DNA of 64,000 nt from contig JBFWOB010000013.1 of the NCBI GenBank assembly GCA_050250755.1, positions 67,561-131,560 of the forward strand. Direction: 5' to 3'. Within the stretch, counting starts at the first letter, position 1; each line of letters starts with the position of its first letter. This document shows positions 18,044 to 26,335 of this stretch, piece after piece. The notes beneath the pieces were generated by a model. The model was not told the origin of the DNA, did no database searches, and saw nothing but the letters and a program-made list of their open reading frames with translations. Source of the stretch: Ga0077555 sp050250755. Its GTDB lineage: Bacteria; Pseudomonadota; Alphaproteobacteria; Rhizobiales; Hyphomicrobiaceae. The position numbers and the translations under genes were made by a program.

Positions 18044-19099
18044 TCAGGCAGCCCGCCCCGGCCTCACGTGAACACCAGGCGCAGGCCGCTCCAGCAGAAC
18101 TTCTCGCCGGAAGCGATAGGTCTTCGCAGGACGGCCACCTGTGTTGTTGCGCACGTCGCCCGTCGGCTCAACCAAGCCAGTCCCTTCCACAAGGCGACGG
18201 AAGTTCTGCTTGTGCAGCGTTGGTCCAAGCACTGCTTCGACCGCCCTCTGCAACTCGAAGAGCGTGAATTCAGGCGGCAGCAGTTCGAAGACGACAGGCC
18301 GATAGCGCGTTTTGGCTCTGAGGCGACCGAGACCGGCGGCGACGAGCCGCATATCGGCTGGGCCGAGCGGTAGCGGCGCGAGCTGGTCTATCAGTCCCGC
18401 CTCCAACAGAAGATCGAAGCGATCGACAACCCTTTGGTCGTCCCAGGTGCGGCCCGACAGCCCGAACGAAACGGCGACCCGTTCGCTGCGGCTCATGGGT
18501 GTTTCACCGTCAGCAACGGCTGCCGTTTCGGTGCCCGTATCCGCGGACCACTTCTGCAAGCCTGGAACGATCTGATTGGCGATGACCGCTGGCCGTCCGC
18601 CCCTGAAGTCCTCCCACGGTAGCAACTCGTAGCAATCGAGCCATTTGGCGCCTGGGAGCAAAGGCGTCGTTTCCGCCCGTGTCAGGGCCATGTAGCTGAC
18701 CGAAAGCTGATGCTGCCCCGGATCGGCGTCGGCGTCGGCGGGGCCATAGTCGGTGAGCAGTTGCTCAATGTAGCCGAGATCGAGGCCGGCGGCCTCAACG
18801 ACGACACTGCGCAGCTCGCTTTCCAGGGACGCCTGTCCCTTCGGTGAGAAACGGCCAGCCGGCAGTCGCGAAGGGGCGGACCGGCCATTGAGCGTCGATA
18901 CCGCGACGTCCGGATTGACCGGCCCGGTCAGGACGACCGGTTGCTCTTGGTGTACCGACAATACGACGGCCGTGAGTCCGACCTTGATCTCGTCAATCAT
19001 CGATCGGACCCCCTGTTGTCGTGCGACCTGTCCTGTCTGCCAATCCGCGCCGTCGGCATCGATTGGGGCATACGCCCCTCGTGTCACGTCATCTTGCAT
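18044..19099 (-). CDS. NrtR-type NAD-biosynthesis regulator (degenerate Nudix plus winged helix)
   Basis: A 351-residue regulator. The N-terminal part is a Nudix-like fold (residues about 25-190): SRLPAGRFSPKGQASLESEL, with the box ending VEAAG instead of the catalytic EExG, so it should sense rather than hydrolyse nucleotides. The C-terminal part (about 250-340) is a winged helix of the NrtR type: FELQRAVEAVLGPTLHKQNFRR and GRPAKTYRFRRE. In alphaproteobacteria this family (COG4111) controls NAD metabolism by sensing ADP-ribose-like ligands. AGGAGAG sits before the ATG at 19099, so the longer frame from 19288 was rejected. It follows the HD-domain gene by about 110 bp. Confidence 0.85.
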   Translation of the reverse strand: MQDDVTRGAYAPIDADGADWQTGQVARQQGVRSMIDEIKVGLTAVVLSVHQEQPVVLTGPVNPDVAVSTLNGRSAPSRLPAGRFSPKGQASLESELRSVVVEAAGLDLGYIEQLLTDYGPADADADPGQHQLSVSYMALTRAETTPLLPGAKWLDCYELLPWEDFRGGRPAVIANQIVPGLQKWSADTGTETAAVADGETPMSRSERVAVSFGLSGRTWDDQRVVDRFDLLLEAGLIDQLAPLPLGPADMRLVAAGLGRLRAKTRYRPVVFELLPPEFTLFELQRAVEAVLGPTLHKQNFRRLVEGTGLVEPTGDVRNNTGGRPAKTYRFRREVLLERPAPGVHVRPGRAA

Positions 19100-19208
19100 G
19101 GGCTCTCTCCTATGAGGAAAGTCCCTGTCGATTTCGGCGCTTTTCAGGAGGGATCGTGGCCTGGTTGCAACTACATGCCCCAGTTCGGACACGATTTCGC
19201 CAAGAGAA

Positions 19209-19829
19209 TCAAAGCACGAGAAGTGCAGCATACCGATCAATGAAAGCGCGCTGCGCCTCGGCAACCGGGAGTGGTACGAGCCCGACAAGCGCGGCAGATA
19301 ACGGCGCAGGCAGCCTATCTACGGGGCCGAAGTAGCGTTGGCCTTCCGTTTCGTCGAAGCCCGCAAGGCCCGTCGCTTCATAGTAGGCCGCGATCCGATC
19401 GGCGCGTTTGATCATCATCAAGACGTCATCGGACAATGGGTGCGGCAAACTGAACTGAGCATGAATAGCGTGTAATAATTTTTGCTCGAACGCCTTGTAA
19501 TCGAGTCCGATCGCCGCCTTGAACGGGCTGATCAAGTCGCCGATCACGTATTCAGCCGAGTCGTGAAGCAGAGCCGCGAGTTTGCCGTCACGTCCCGAGT
19601 CCGGTGCGAGAGCCGCGAAGATGTCGGCAACGATCACGCAATGTTGGGCGACTGACAGCGCATGCTCGCCGCGCGTTTGTCCATTCCAGCGCGCGACGCG
19701 AGCGAGCCCGTGCGCAATGTCTTCAATCGCCACGTCATCAGGCGAGGGGTTGAGAAGATCGAGCCGCCGTCCCGATAGCATGCGCTGCCACGCCCGCGGC
19801 GGCGCCGGCGTCTGCGCAGACCCCGTCAT
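19209..19829 (-). CDS. HD-domain phosphohydrolase (YfbR-like)
   Basis: A 206-residue cytoplasmic HD-superfamily protein. The metal-binding set is visible: His in GEHALSVAQHC, the HD pair in AALLHDSAEYVIGD, and a late Asp in MIKRADRIAAYYEA. The layout matches the YfbR/5'-deoxynucleotidase group. It starts at the ATG in an ATGA overlap with the tag stop, so an upstream start at 19886 was rejected. The neighbours suggest nucleotide pool or NAD housekeeping. The exact nucleotide substrate is inferred, not shown. Confidence 0.87.
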   Translation of the reverse strand: MTGSAQTPAPPRAWQRMLSGRRLDLLNPSPDDVAIEDIAHGLARVARWNGQTRGEHALSVAQHCVIVADIFAALAPDSGRDGKLAALLHDSAEYVIGDLISPFKAAIGLDYKAFEQKLLHAIHAQFSLPHPLSDDVLMMIKRADRIAAYYEATGLAGFDETEGQRYFGPVDRLPAPLSAALVGLVPLPVAEAQRAFIDRYAALLVL

Positions 19830-20437
19830 GGCATTGGCCCCTGGAAGGCGCGCTGCAGCACGGCGCAGGGCGCATGCCGGTGACAATCCAGCAAGTGATC
19901 GTTGACGAAGCCCGATGATTGCATGAACGCGTAAATGGTGGTGGGCCCGACGAAGCGGAAGCCTTCTTTCTTGAGGGCTTTCGATATCGCGCGGGACAAC
20001 TCCGTTTCCGCCGGTACGTCGCCGATCTGGCGACGCTCGTGAACGATAGGTCGTCCGTCCAGGAAGCCCCAGAGGAACGCAGCAAGGGTCGTGCGCTCCC
20101 GAAGTTTCAGGTAGGCGCGCGCATTATCAATCGTCGCTTCGATCTTCAGGCGATTGCGCACAATGCCGGCGTCCGCCATCAAGCGCGCCTTGTCGCGCTC
20201 ACCGTAACGCGCGATGCGCTCAGCGTCGAAATTTGCAAACGCTGACCGGAATGCCGGGCGCTTCTTCAGAATCGTGAGCCACGAGAGGCCTGACTGGAAA
20301 CCTTCGAGCACCAGCTTCTCGAGCAGCAGTCGGTCGTCCGCGTGAGGGACGCCCCACTCCTCGTCATGATAGCGCTGATACTCCGGATCGGCGATGCCGA
20401 CCCATGGGCAGCGGGTCTGCGGGATTTGATCGCTCAT
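19826..20437 (-). CDS. tag: DNA-3-methyladenine glycosylase I
   Basis: Base-excision repair glycosylase that removes 3-methyladenine from DNA, 203 residues. The family start RCPWVGIADPEYQRYHDEEWG holds the zinc-binding Cys and the substrate-pocket residues. FQSGLSWLTILKKRPAFR is the helix-hairpin-helix region, and the C-terminal DCHRHAPC supplies the remaining zinc ligands. The ATG at 20437 has GAGGCGAG upstream; the longer frame to 20566 is not needed. It is the first gene of a tag-HD-nrtR transcript. Confidence 0.95.
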   Translation of the reverse strand: MSDQIPQTRCPWVGIADPEYQRYHDEEWGVPHADDRLLLEKLVLEGFQSGLSWLTILKKRPAFRSAFANFDAERIARYGERDKARLMADAGIVRNRLKIEATIDNARAYLKLRERTTLAAFLWGFLDGRPIVHERRQIGDVPAETELSRAISKALKKEGFRFVGPTTIYAFMQSSGFVNDHLLDCHRHAPCAVLQRAFQGPMP

Positions 20438-20725
20438 CGCTCGCCTCTTCGAGATGTGTCCGATATGCGCAAGCTTCGACCGCGTTCCTAGTGTGTCAAG
20501 GCGTCCGGCGCCAGACGTCAGGCTTCGGCCTCTCGCCTCCTCCACAGCTCGGCGGTATGGATACATGGCAAGCGTATGCGGCTGACCGACGCCGTGCGAA
20601 GGCCCCGTGTCACCATTGACTTACGGCGTTCGCCTCTGGAAAAACATGGCTCATCGCACTCGGCGCGTAGCGTCACGATGAAACGAGATGCTCACACGAA
20701 GCTTCGGGCTGCGCCGATCTGTTTC

Positions 20726-20754
20726 TTGACGAATAAAGGAAAGAATACTTTAAG
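20726..20754 (+). promoter_or_regulatory. Candidate promoter for the DUF2325 gene
   Basis: TTGACG at 20726-20731 is followed after 17 bases by TTTAAG at 20749-20754, in an AT-rich patch standing out from GC-rich surroundings. It lies about 50 bp before the DUF2325 start, in the 369-bp divergent gap between tag and that gene (20438-20806). The rest of the gap shows no gene. Confidence 0.4.
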
Positions 20755-20806
20755 TAGGGCCGTTGCCGATCCATCACGCCCGTCCCGCCCTCATCGGAAG
20801 ATCGCC

Positions 20807-22006
20807 ATGATTGACCTGACGACAACGCCGATATCGACCGATGGCGGCCCGGAGCGTGCTGCAGCCGGCGTCGGCACCGGGCGTCTGTCGATCTCCAAGA
20901 TCGAGAGCGGAATGCACTGCTCGATCATTGGGACGTGTGTCAATGACGATGATCTCGTCCGCCTTATGAAGAAGAGCGGCATGCGCATCGGCTCGAGCGC
21001 GCAAAGCCATGAGATCCATGGCTTCGCGGTGCGCGAAGCGGGCAACGATGGGCTTTTCACCCGAGCCCTGACGAAGCTTTTGAACCGCAGGTTCGAAGGC
21101 GCATTGCGCTTGATGGCGCGCGCCACGACAGCGGAAGAAGCCGTGGCGACCTGGCAAACCCTGCGCGATAGCGGACAGATCGCCGCCGGCTATTGGGCCG
21201 TGATGTCTCTGTCTGCGGTCTCGCTCGCGGTGAAGAAGCGGGTCTTCGGCGAAGTCCACATGCTCTCGCATCTCCATGGCCAGGGCGCCAGTCAGCTCGC
21301 GTCGCGGTTGGCGGCAGCGGAGCGGCGCATCGTCGAGCTTGAGGCTCGCCTGCAGAAGATGGAAGCCTCGAAGGCTGAAGCGCTCGCGGAGCGCGACACC
21401 GCCCGCGCGGAGGTTGCCACCTTGGCAGAGCGGCAGCGGCCGTCCCTGGCGAAACCAGCGGTGGAAGGCAGCGGTCCCAAACTTGCGAAGAGGTTGGCCA
21501 AATGCGAGCGCGCGCTCGTGATTGCGCGCGCACGTGCGCGGCTCGCCGAAAGCGCGCCCGAGAGGACCTCGCGCACAGTTCCGCTTCGAGTCTTCCCGGA
21601 GATGTCGTCGATCGATACTCGCACGCAGCAGGAGGACCGGTTCGAGTGTACCGAGGCGAAAGGGACGGGACCGAGCCGCATACTCTATCTCGGTGGGCGT
21701 GCGAGCATCGTCCCGCATTTGCGCGAGGTCGCCCGACGCCATGCGGCTGACGTCGTTCATCACGATGGTGGTGTTGAGGACAATCCGCATCGGATCGGAG
21801 ATCTCGTGTCGCGCTGTGACGCCGTCGTCTGTCCCATCGATTGCGTCAGCCATGGGGCGTGCCGCATGGCGAAGGCGATTTGTCGCCGCCTCAACAAGCA
21901 GTTCGTTCCCATTTCGACGGCAAGCCGCAGCGGCTTCGACCAGGCGCTCGCTCGTCTCGCACGGGGCAACGCATTCGCCGGCGAGCACGACGCGGGACGA
22001 GGATAG
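20807..22006 (+). CDS. DUF2325 domain protein with central coiled coil
   Basis: A 399-residue soluble protein. The N-terminal half holds a helical domain, ISKIESGMHCSIIGTCVNDD, with Cys residues and a conserved His in AQSHEIHGF. The middle (about 165-215) is a charged coiled coil with alternating Leu/Glu/Arg. The C-terminal 100 residues are a DUF2325 domain: RILYLGGRASIVPHLREV, VVHHDGG, then VCPIDCVSHGACRMAKAICRR, with a three-Cys patch that could bind metal. ATG 20807 is chosen; the in-frame upstream extension to 20576 is across the promoter patch. Family function is unknown. Its position beside the heme locus is suggestive only. Confidence 0.75.
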   Translation: MIDLTTTPISTDGGPERAAAGVGTGRLSISKIESGMHCSIIGTCVNDDDLVRLMKKSGMRIGSSAQSHEIHGFAVREAGNDGLFTRALTKLLNRRFEGALRLMARATTAEEAVATWQTLRDSGQIAAGYWAVMSLSAVSLAVKKRVFGEVHMLSHLHGQGASQLASRLAAAERRIVELEARLQKMEASKAEALAERDTARAEVATLAERQRPSLAKPAVEGSGPKLAKRLAKCERALVIARARARLAESAPERTSRTVPLRVFPEMSSIDTRTQQEDRFECTEAKGTGPSRILYLGGRASIVPHLREVARRHAADVVHHDGGVEDNPHRIGDLVSRCDAVVCPIDCVSHGACRMAKAICRRLNKQFVPISTASRSGFDQALARLARGNAFAGEHDAGRG

Positions 22007-22351
22007 GCAGTGCCATGCCGATAAATGGGTGCTGCGCGCAGGCGTGCACATCGCAGACGCAGGAGGTTGATGCCGCCGGGCGTGGAGGCGGGCGGTTATT
22101 CTCGCCCACCTCGATCGCACCGGCAGTTCACGTAAGCAGGCATGGCAATCACGTTCGGTACGCCGTGTCTCCATCGCCTCACGCGATTTCGCGCTCACGA
22201 CACGTTTTCAGTGCTGTGACGCTGCGAGCCTGTAGCTCGTCAGCGGCGGCGTAAGCCGCCCTTTGCTCTCTCGGCGACGAACGACGCAGCTTTCGAGCAC
22301 ACGAGGCCTTGTCACGGGTGCCCTCTCCCGAGGACGGAGCCGTCGAAGCAA

Positions 22352-22384
22352 GAGCCGGCCCGGCCCCCGCAACCGGGCCGGCTC
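22352..22384 (+). terminator. Perfect 12-bp GC palindrome, likely terminator
   Basis: GAGCCGGCCCGG at 22352-22363 pairs perfectly with CCGGGCCGGCTC at 22373-22384 around a 9-base loop. It lies in the 492-bp gap (22007-22498) after the DUF2325 gene; no other convincing feature was seen there. The downstream T content is weak (CCCGTTT). Confidence 0.5.
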
Positions 22385-22498
22385 GATCAATCCCGTTTGG
22401 AGTCTGCGTTATGAATGACAGGATGATGGGTGATGCGCCGGCCGGCATATCCGGGCATCGATGTGTTCGCGGTTGCGCCAGCCGCATGGTGACGCCCC

Positions 22499-22744
22499 GT
22501 GAGTGAGCGCAGCACCGTGCTGATCCATCTTGGCCGTTTTGCCGATCGCTTTTCTGCAGTCGTTATGGAAGGTCCCCGCGATCCGAACGCGCTGCGCGAG
22601 GAGGGCGAGCTGCATCCGGTTGGCGTGATTGTAACCGCGGTCGTTCTCGCGATCTCGGTGGTGGCCTTCGCAACGGCAATGGCCTTGGCGTTGGATCACA
22701 TCGTAGACGGCGCCCTCACATTTTCGATTGGGCAGTTCGCTTGA
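22499..22744 (+). CDS. Small single-span membrane protein
   Basis: An 81-residue frame with a GTG start at 22499. An N-terminal amphipathic, soluble part (residues 1-40) precedes one strong transmembrane helix, VIVTAVVLAISVVAFATAMA, and a short tail. No good ribosome-binding site is seen, so the start is uncertain. The hydrophobic pattern with intact third-position GC bias suggests a real gene. No family is recognised. It lies between DUF2325 and a VOC gene beside the heme operon. Confidence 0.45.
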   Translation: MSERSTVLIHLGRFADRFSAVVMEGPRDPNALREEGELHPVGVIVTAVVLAISVVAFATAMALALDHIVDGALTFSIGQFA

Positions 22745-22869
22745 TGGCCACCATCTGATCCGATAGCACTGTGTTCTGATTGAGACCCGGGCGGCGATCG
22801 TAGCTTTTGGTGAGAGAGATCGTCGCCCGCCCAAGGTGCGCTAGGCCCAGGAATGAGGACCGACGCTCT

Positions 22870-23235
22870 ATGACCGATTTTGCCCAATCGATCCCTGTAC
22901 TGGCATCACTCGACATAGGTGAAACAGCTACATTTTATCTCGACAAGCTCGGTTTTGCAGAGATCTACCGCGACGACAACTACTTCATTGCGCGCAGAGA
23001 TCGCATGGAGCTGCATTTCTGGCGCACCGACAATCGCGCGTTTCCCGAGAACACGTCCTGCTACATCCGCGGCGGCCAGATCGAGGCACTATACGCCGAG
23101 TTCCGTCGCGCGGGCTTGCCTCGCTTGTCGACGTTTGAAGTGCGCCCGTGGAACATGAAGGAATTCTACATTCATGATCCGCACGGCAACTTGCTGCGCT
23201 TCGGAATGGCGCCGGAAGAGGCAACCGGTCAGTAA
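22870..23235 (+). CDS. VOC-family (bleomycin-resistance-like) protein
   Basis: A 121-residue cytoplasmic protein of the vicinal oxygen chelate fold. It has a first beta-alpha-beta unit, SIPVLASLDIGETATFYLDK, with LGF, the middle strand RRDRMELHFWRT, and the second module ending EFYIHDPHGNLLRFG. This layout is typical of bleomycin/glyoxalase-like binders. GAGGA lies about 10 bases before ATG 22870. It converges on hmuV, 18 bp apart. Members of this family bind small molecules or act as lyases or dioxygenases; the ligand here is unknown. Confidence 0.85.
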   Translation: MTDFAQSIPVLASLDIGETATFYLDKLGFAEIYRDDNYFIARRDRMELHFWRTDNRAFPENTSCYIRGGQIEALYAEFRRAGLPRLSTFEVRPWNMKEFYIHDPHGNLLRFGMAPEEATGQ

Positions 23236-23253
23236 GCAATGCGCGAGGCAGCC

Positions 23254-24108
23254 TCAGCCATTTGCGCGGCGAGCAACCGGCGCGGCTGGTGCGGCAAGTC
23301 CGCAGGATTGCGGCAACAGGAATGGTACGCCCGGTCTCGGCGTCGCGTTGAGACGGATTTCGCATCCATAGGCGACAGAAAGTAACTCGTCCGTAAGAAC
23401 GTCCGCGGGCCGTCCCCGAGCAGCCTGATGGCCGTCCGACAGCAGCACGATTTCATCCGCGTTCGCAGCGGCAAGATTGAGATCGTGCAACACAGCGAGA
23501 ACCGCCCGTCCATTGCTGGCTTCGCGTCTCAACTCGTCCAGAACGAGTAGCTGATGGGCAATGTCGAGACTGGACGTCGGTTCGTCGACAAAAAGCGTGG
23601 ACGCTGCACCATCTGGTATCCGGTCGTTGGCGATCCGGTCGGAAGCCTCGAGCTGAGCCAGTGCCCGCGCGATGTGCACACGCTGGCGCTCACCCCCTGA
23701 TAGGGTCGTATAGGCTCGGTCCGCGAGTGTTCGCAGGCCGACGCGGCCCAGCATGGAGAGAGTGAGCGCGCGGGCTCGTCGGCCGGCAGGTATGAGCCCG
23801 GGAACCGTCATTCCGAGCTCCACGACCTCTGCGACCGAGAAGGGGAAGGCGAGCACCGTATGCTGGGGCACGACGGCCCTCATGCGCGCCATTTCGAATG
23901 CGGAGAGCCGTTTGACGTCTCGTCCGTTGACGATGATCTGTCCAGATGTCGGCGTCATCTCTCCCGTCAGGAGCCGGAACAACGTCGACTTGCCGGCGCC
24001 GTTCGGGCCGATTACCACCGTGAGCCGGCCGGGCACCAGGTCCAGATCCACGTCCTTGACGAGATCTCGCCCCCCCACCCTGAACGAAACTGCCTGCGCC
24101 GAGATCAT
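23254..24108 (-). CDS. hmuV: Heme ABC transporter ATP-binding protein HmuV
   Basis: ATPase of the periplasm-to-cytoplasm heme importer, 284 residues. Walker A is GPNGAGKST near residue 36, the signature TLSGGERQRVHIARAL near 142, Walker B LFVDEPTSSLD near 174, and the switch His in VLAVLHDLNLAA. It overlaps the hmuU stop by one base (TAATG), so the two are translationally coupled. The order receptor-T-U-V and the neighbouring heme-handling genes support heme over B12 or siderophore as substrate. Confidence 0.92.
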   Translation of the reverse strand: MISAQAVSFRVGGRDLVKDVDLDLVPGRLTVVIGPNGAGKSTLFRLLTGEMTPTSGQIIVNGRDVKRLSAFEMARMRAVVPQHTVLAFPFSVAEVVELGMTVPGLIPAGRRARALTLSMLGRVGLRTLADRAYTTLSGGERQRVHIARALAQLEASDRIANDRIPDGAASTLFVDEPTSSLDIAHQLLVLDELRREASNGRAVLAVLHDLNLAAANADEIVLLSDGHQAARGRPADVLTDELLSVAYGCEIRLNATPRPGVPFLLPQSCGLAAPAAPVARRANG

Positions 24109-25205
24109 TAAAAGGCCACCGCGCTTGAACGCTTTAGAACCAGATGCAGGAAGACCGGTGCGCCGATGATCGCCATGATGATGCCGATCGGTAACTCGGC
24201 CGGTGCCACGATGACCCTGGAGATCACGTCAGCGCCCAAAACCAATGCGGCGCCGAGCAGTGTCGAAGCAGGCAGTACGATTCGATGATCGGGCCCCGCG
24301 ATCATTCGCACACAGTGCGGTATAACGATCCCCACGAAGCCAATGATACCCGCAACGGCCACCGATCCGCCGACCGCCATGGCCGTCAGCAACACGACCT
24401 TACGCTTGGCCGACTCGAGATCGATGCCCAGATGGTAGGCCTCGGCCTCACCGAGCAGCATCCCGTTCAGCGCCCGCACGAGCCCGGGCAGCGCGACCAG
24501 CAATATGAACGCGAACGGTGCGATCGCCGCCGCCTTCGACCAGCTCGAGCCGGAGAAGGATCCCATGCTCCACAGCGTTAGATCGCGAAGCTCTCGGTCG
24601 TTGCTGACGTAGGCGAGAATCCCGGTCAACGCGCCTGTCAGCGCGCCGAGCGCGATGCCGGCGAGCAGTAACGTCGCGACGGCCGTTCCACCATGGCGCG
24701 ATGCCACCCCCATGAGAACGACCGTCGCAACGAGCCCGCCGCCGAATGCAGCGACGGGAAGCGCATAAATGCCCATCAGGGCTTGCCATCCGCCGAGGTA
24801 GGTATTCCCGAGTACGATGAACGTCACCGCCGCGAGCGTTGCGCCCGATGAGACGCCAACGAGGCCCGGATCAGCCAGCGGATTGCGGAACAATCCCTGC
24901 ATCATGGCGCCCGCCACCGCGAGCGAGCCACCCACGAAAATGGCCAGCAACGTCCGCGGCAGGCGGAGATCGATGAGCACTAGCGAAGCCCGAACGTCAG
25001 CAGGTTCCGCGCTGTACCCTAGCGATGACGCGATGGCGCCCGGCAAGGCCGTCAGTTGGACCCCCGTCGATCCCGTGCCCATCGAGATGATGCAGGCGAC
25101 GACGAGAGCGACGATCGACGCCAGCATCAACCGGCGGCCAGTCAACTCGCGCGGCGATACCAAGTCGTCAACAGGTCCATCGGCAGCGCCAATATTGGTC
25201 GCCAT
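24108..25205 (-). CDS. hmuU: Heme ABC transporter permease HmuU (FecCD family)
   Basis: Inner-membrane permease, 365 residues with about ten helices. FecCD marks are LRLPRTLLAIFVGGSLAVAG, LFRNPLADPGLVGVSSGATL, and GIIGFVGIVIPHCVRMIAGP near residue 295. A strong AGGAGGTCGGC ribosome-binding site precedes the ATG. Its stop overlaps the hmuV start. It is paralogous to BtuC at 3.5-4.5 kb, but its context is a heme locus. Confidence 0.93.
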   Translation of the reverse strand: MATNIGAADGPVDDLVSPRELTGRRLMLASIVALVVACIISMGTGSTGVQLTALPGAIASSLGYSAEPADVRASLVLIDLRLPRTLLAIFVGGSLAVAGAMMQGLFRNPLADPGLVGVSSGATLAAVTFIVLGNTYLGGWQALMGIYALPVAAFGGGLVATVVLMGVASRHGGTAVATLLLAGIALGALTGALTGILAYVSNDRELRDLTLWSMGSFSGSSWSKAAAIAPFAFILLVALPGLVRALNGMLLGEAEAYHLGIDLESAKRKVVLLTAMAVGGSVAVAGIIGFVGIVIPHCVRMIAGPDHRIVLPASTLLGAALVLGADVISRVIVAPAELPIGIIMAIIGAPVFLHLVLKRSSAVAF

Positions 25206-25214
25206 GCCGACCTC

Positions 25215-26123
25215 CTACTTCCCGAGGTCCGGATAGAGCTTGCCCATCAGGTCGAGAGCGGCCTTGTGAGTCCGCGGTCCGAACCCGAGGAGATAGTGAG
25301 CGTCCATCTCGATCAGGCGATCGTTCTTGCCCGCCGGTGACTCCTTATAGCCTGGCAAAGAGGCCATCAGCGTCTTGTTGTCGGTCGCGCCCTCGCGCCG
25401 CATCGTGATGACCACTTCGGGGGCGATTGCCAGCAAAGCTTCCGAGGTGAGGGGCTTATATCCCTTGAAGTCAGCCGCATTCGTCGCGCCGGCAAGCTGC
25501 ATCATGATATCGGCCGTGGTCTCGGCCCCGCCAACGGTAGCGCGGCCACTGTTGACGCCAAGCACAAAGATAGCACGGACGGGCGTCTTGATCTTCTTGC
25601 GTCGCTCATCGACCTCTTTCAGCCCCGCCTCGACACTATCCGCAAGCACTTTTGCTTGCGCGTCGCGTCCGAAGGCCTTGCCGATGGCCAGTATCTTCTC
25701 GGCGACGTTGTGCGGCGACTCGTTTCCGGGAAGGCTGAGAAAACGGAGGTTTGCCGTCTTCAGCGCGCTGACGACCTCGGGCGGGCCGGCTTGGGCATTC
25801 GCAACGATTGTCGTTGCGCCCGTCGAGAGCACGCCCTCGGCGGAAAGCGCGCGCATATAGCCGACATTCGGTTTGTCCTTCAGCGCCTCCGGAGGCGACA
25901 TGCTGGTCGTGTCAACGGCGACGATGCTATCCTGCAGGCCGAGTGCATACAGGATCTCTGTCGCATCGCCACCGAGGCTGACGATGCGCTCGCCCTTGGC
26001 CGCCGTGGCCGGATTGGGAGCTTTCTGAGCAACGAGCGGCGTTGCGCCAAACACAGTGAACAGGGCACACGCCAGCAACGCATGCAGGCGCCGCGGTTGG
26101 CTGAAACGGTTACATTTCGACAT
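25215..26123 (-). CDS. hmuT: Heme-binding periplasmic protein HmuT
   Basis: Periplasmic heme carrier, 302 residues. The signal peptide (residues about 1-33) starts at ATG 26123, MSKCNRFSQPRR, and ends PLVAQ. An in-frame ATG at 26258 would bury the signal and cross the hairpin upstream. Family features are ERIVSLGGDATEILYALG and the lobe-linking segment with RAIFVLGVNSGRATVGG, then EALLAIAPEVVITMRREG. It is 9 bases upstream of hmuU. Confidence 0.92.
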   Translation of the reverse strand: MSKCNRFSQPRRLHALLACALFTVFGATPLVAQKAPNPATAAKGERIVSLGGDATEILYALGLQDSIVAVDTTSMSPPEALKDKPNVGYMRALSAEGVLSTGATTIVANAQAGPPEVVSALKTANLRFLSLPGNESPHNVAEKILAIGKAFGRDAQAKVLADSVEAGLKEVDERRKKIKTPVRAIFVLGVNSGRATVGGAETTADIMMQLAGATNAADFKGYKPLTSEALLAIAPEVVITMRREGATDNKTLMASLPGYKESPAGKNDRLIEMDAHYLLGFGPRTHKAALDLMGKLYPDLGK

Positions 26124-26246
26124 CGAGCTCACAACATCATCTCGTTGGATGGATATGGTCAGCGGGGTGAACGAACGTGTTCCGCCCGGGAGTGACCGCC
26201 GCCCGCGAGCGGGAGGTACCTCTCTGTCACGGCCCGAACGAAAATA

Positions 26247-26272
26247 CCCCACTGCCACGCGCTGCAGTGGGG
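26247..26272 (-). terminator. Terminator or attenuator between hmuR and hmuT
   Basis: On the minus strand, a perfect 9-bp stem (CCCCACTGC with GCAGTGGGG) around an 8-base loop is followed directly by TATTTTCGTT. This is a typical intrinsic terminator layout. It lies downstream of the heme receptor stop (26336) and before hmuT (26123). It would end most receptor transcripts and set a lower level for hmuTUV, or isolate two units. Confidence 0.65.
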
Positions 26273-26335
26273 CATATCTATCCGTTCGAAGTCAACAATA
26301 CAATCTTCTATAGGCGAAGTTTTCGGCCTCAGACC

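Noticed and set aside
20774..22198. A 474-codon open frame opposite the DUF2325 gene
   Set aside because: Antisense shadow in GC-rich DNA; the DUF2325 motifs on the plus strand are decisive.
22015..22254. Frame starting at 22015 as a possible hemin uptake protein HemP
   Set aside because: It lacks the HemP C-terminal pattern of basic and Leu residues ending in LILTK and looks non-coding.
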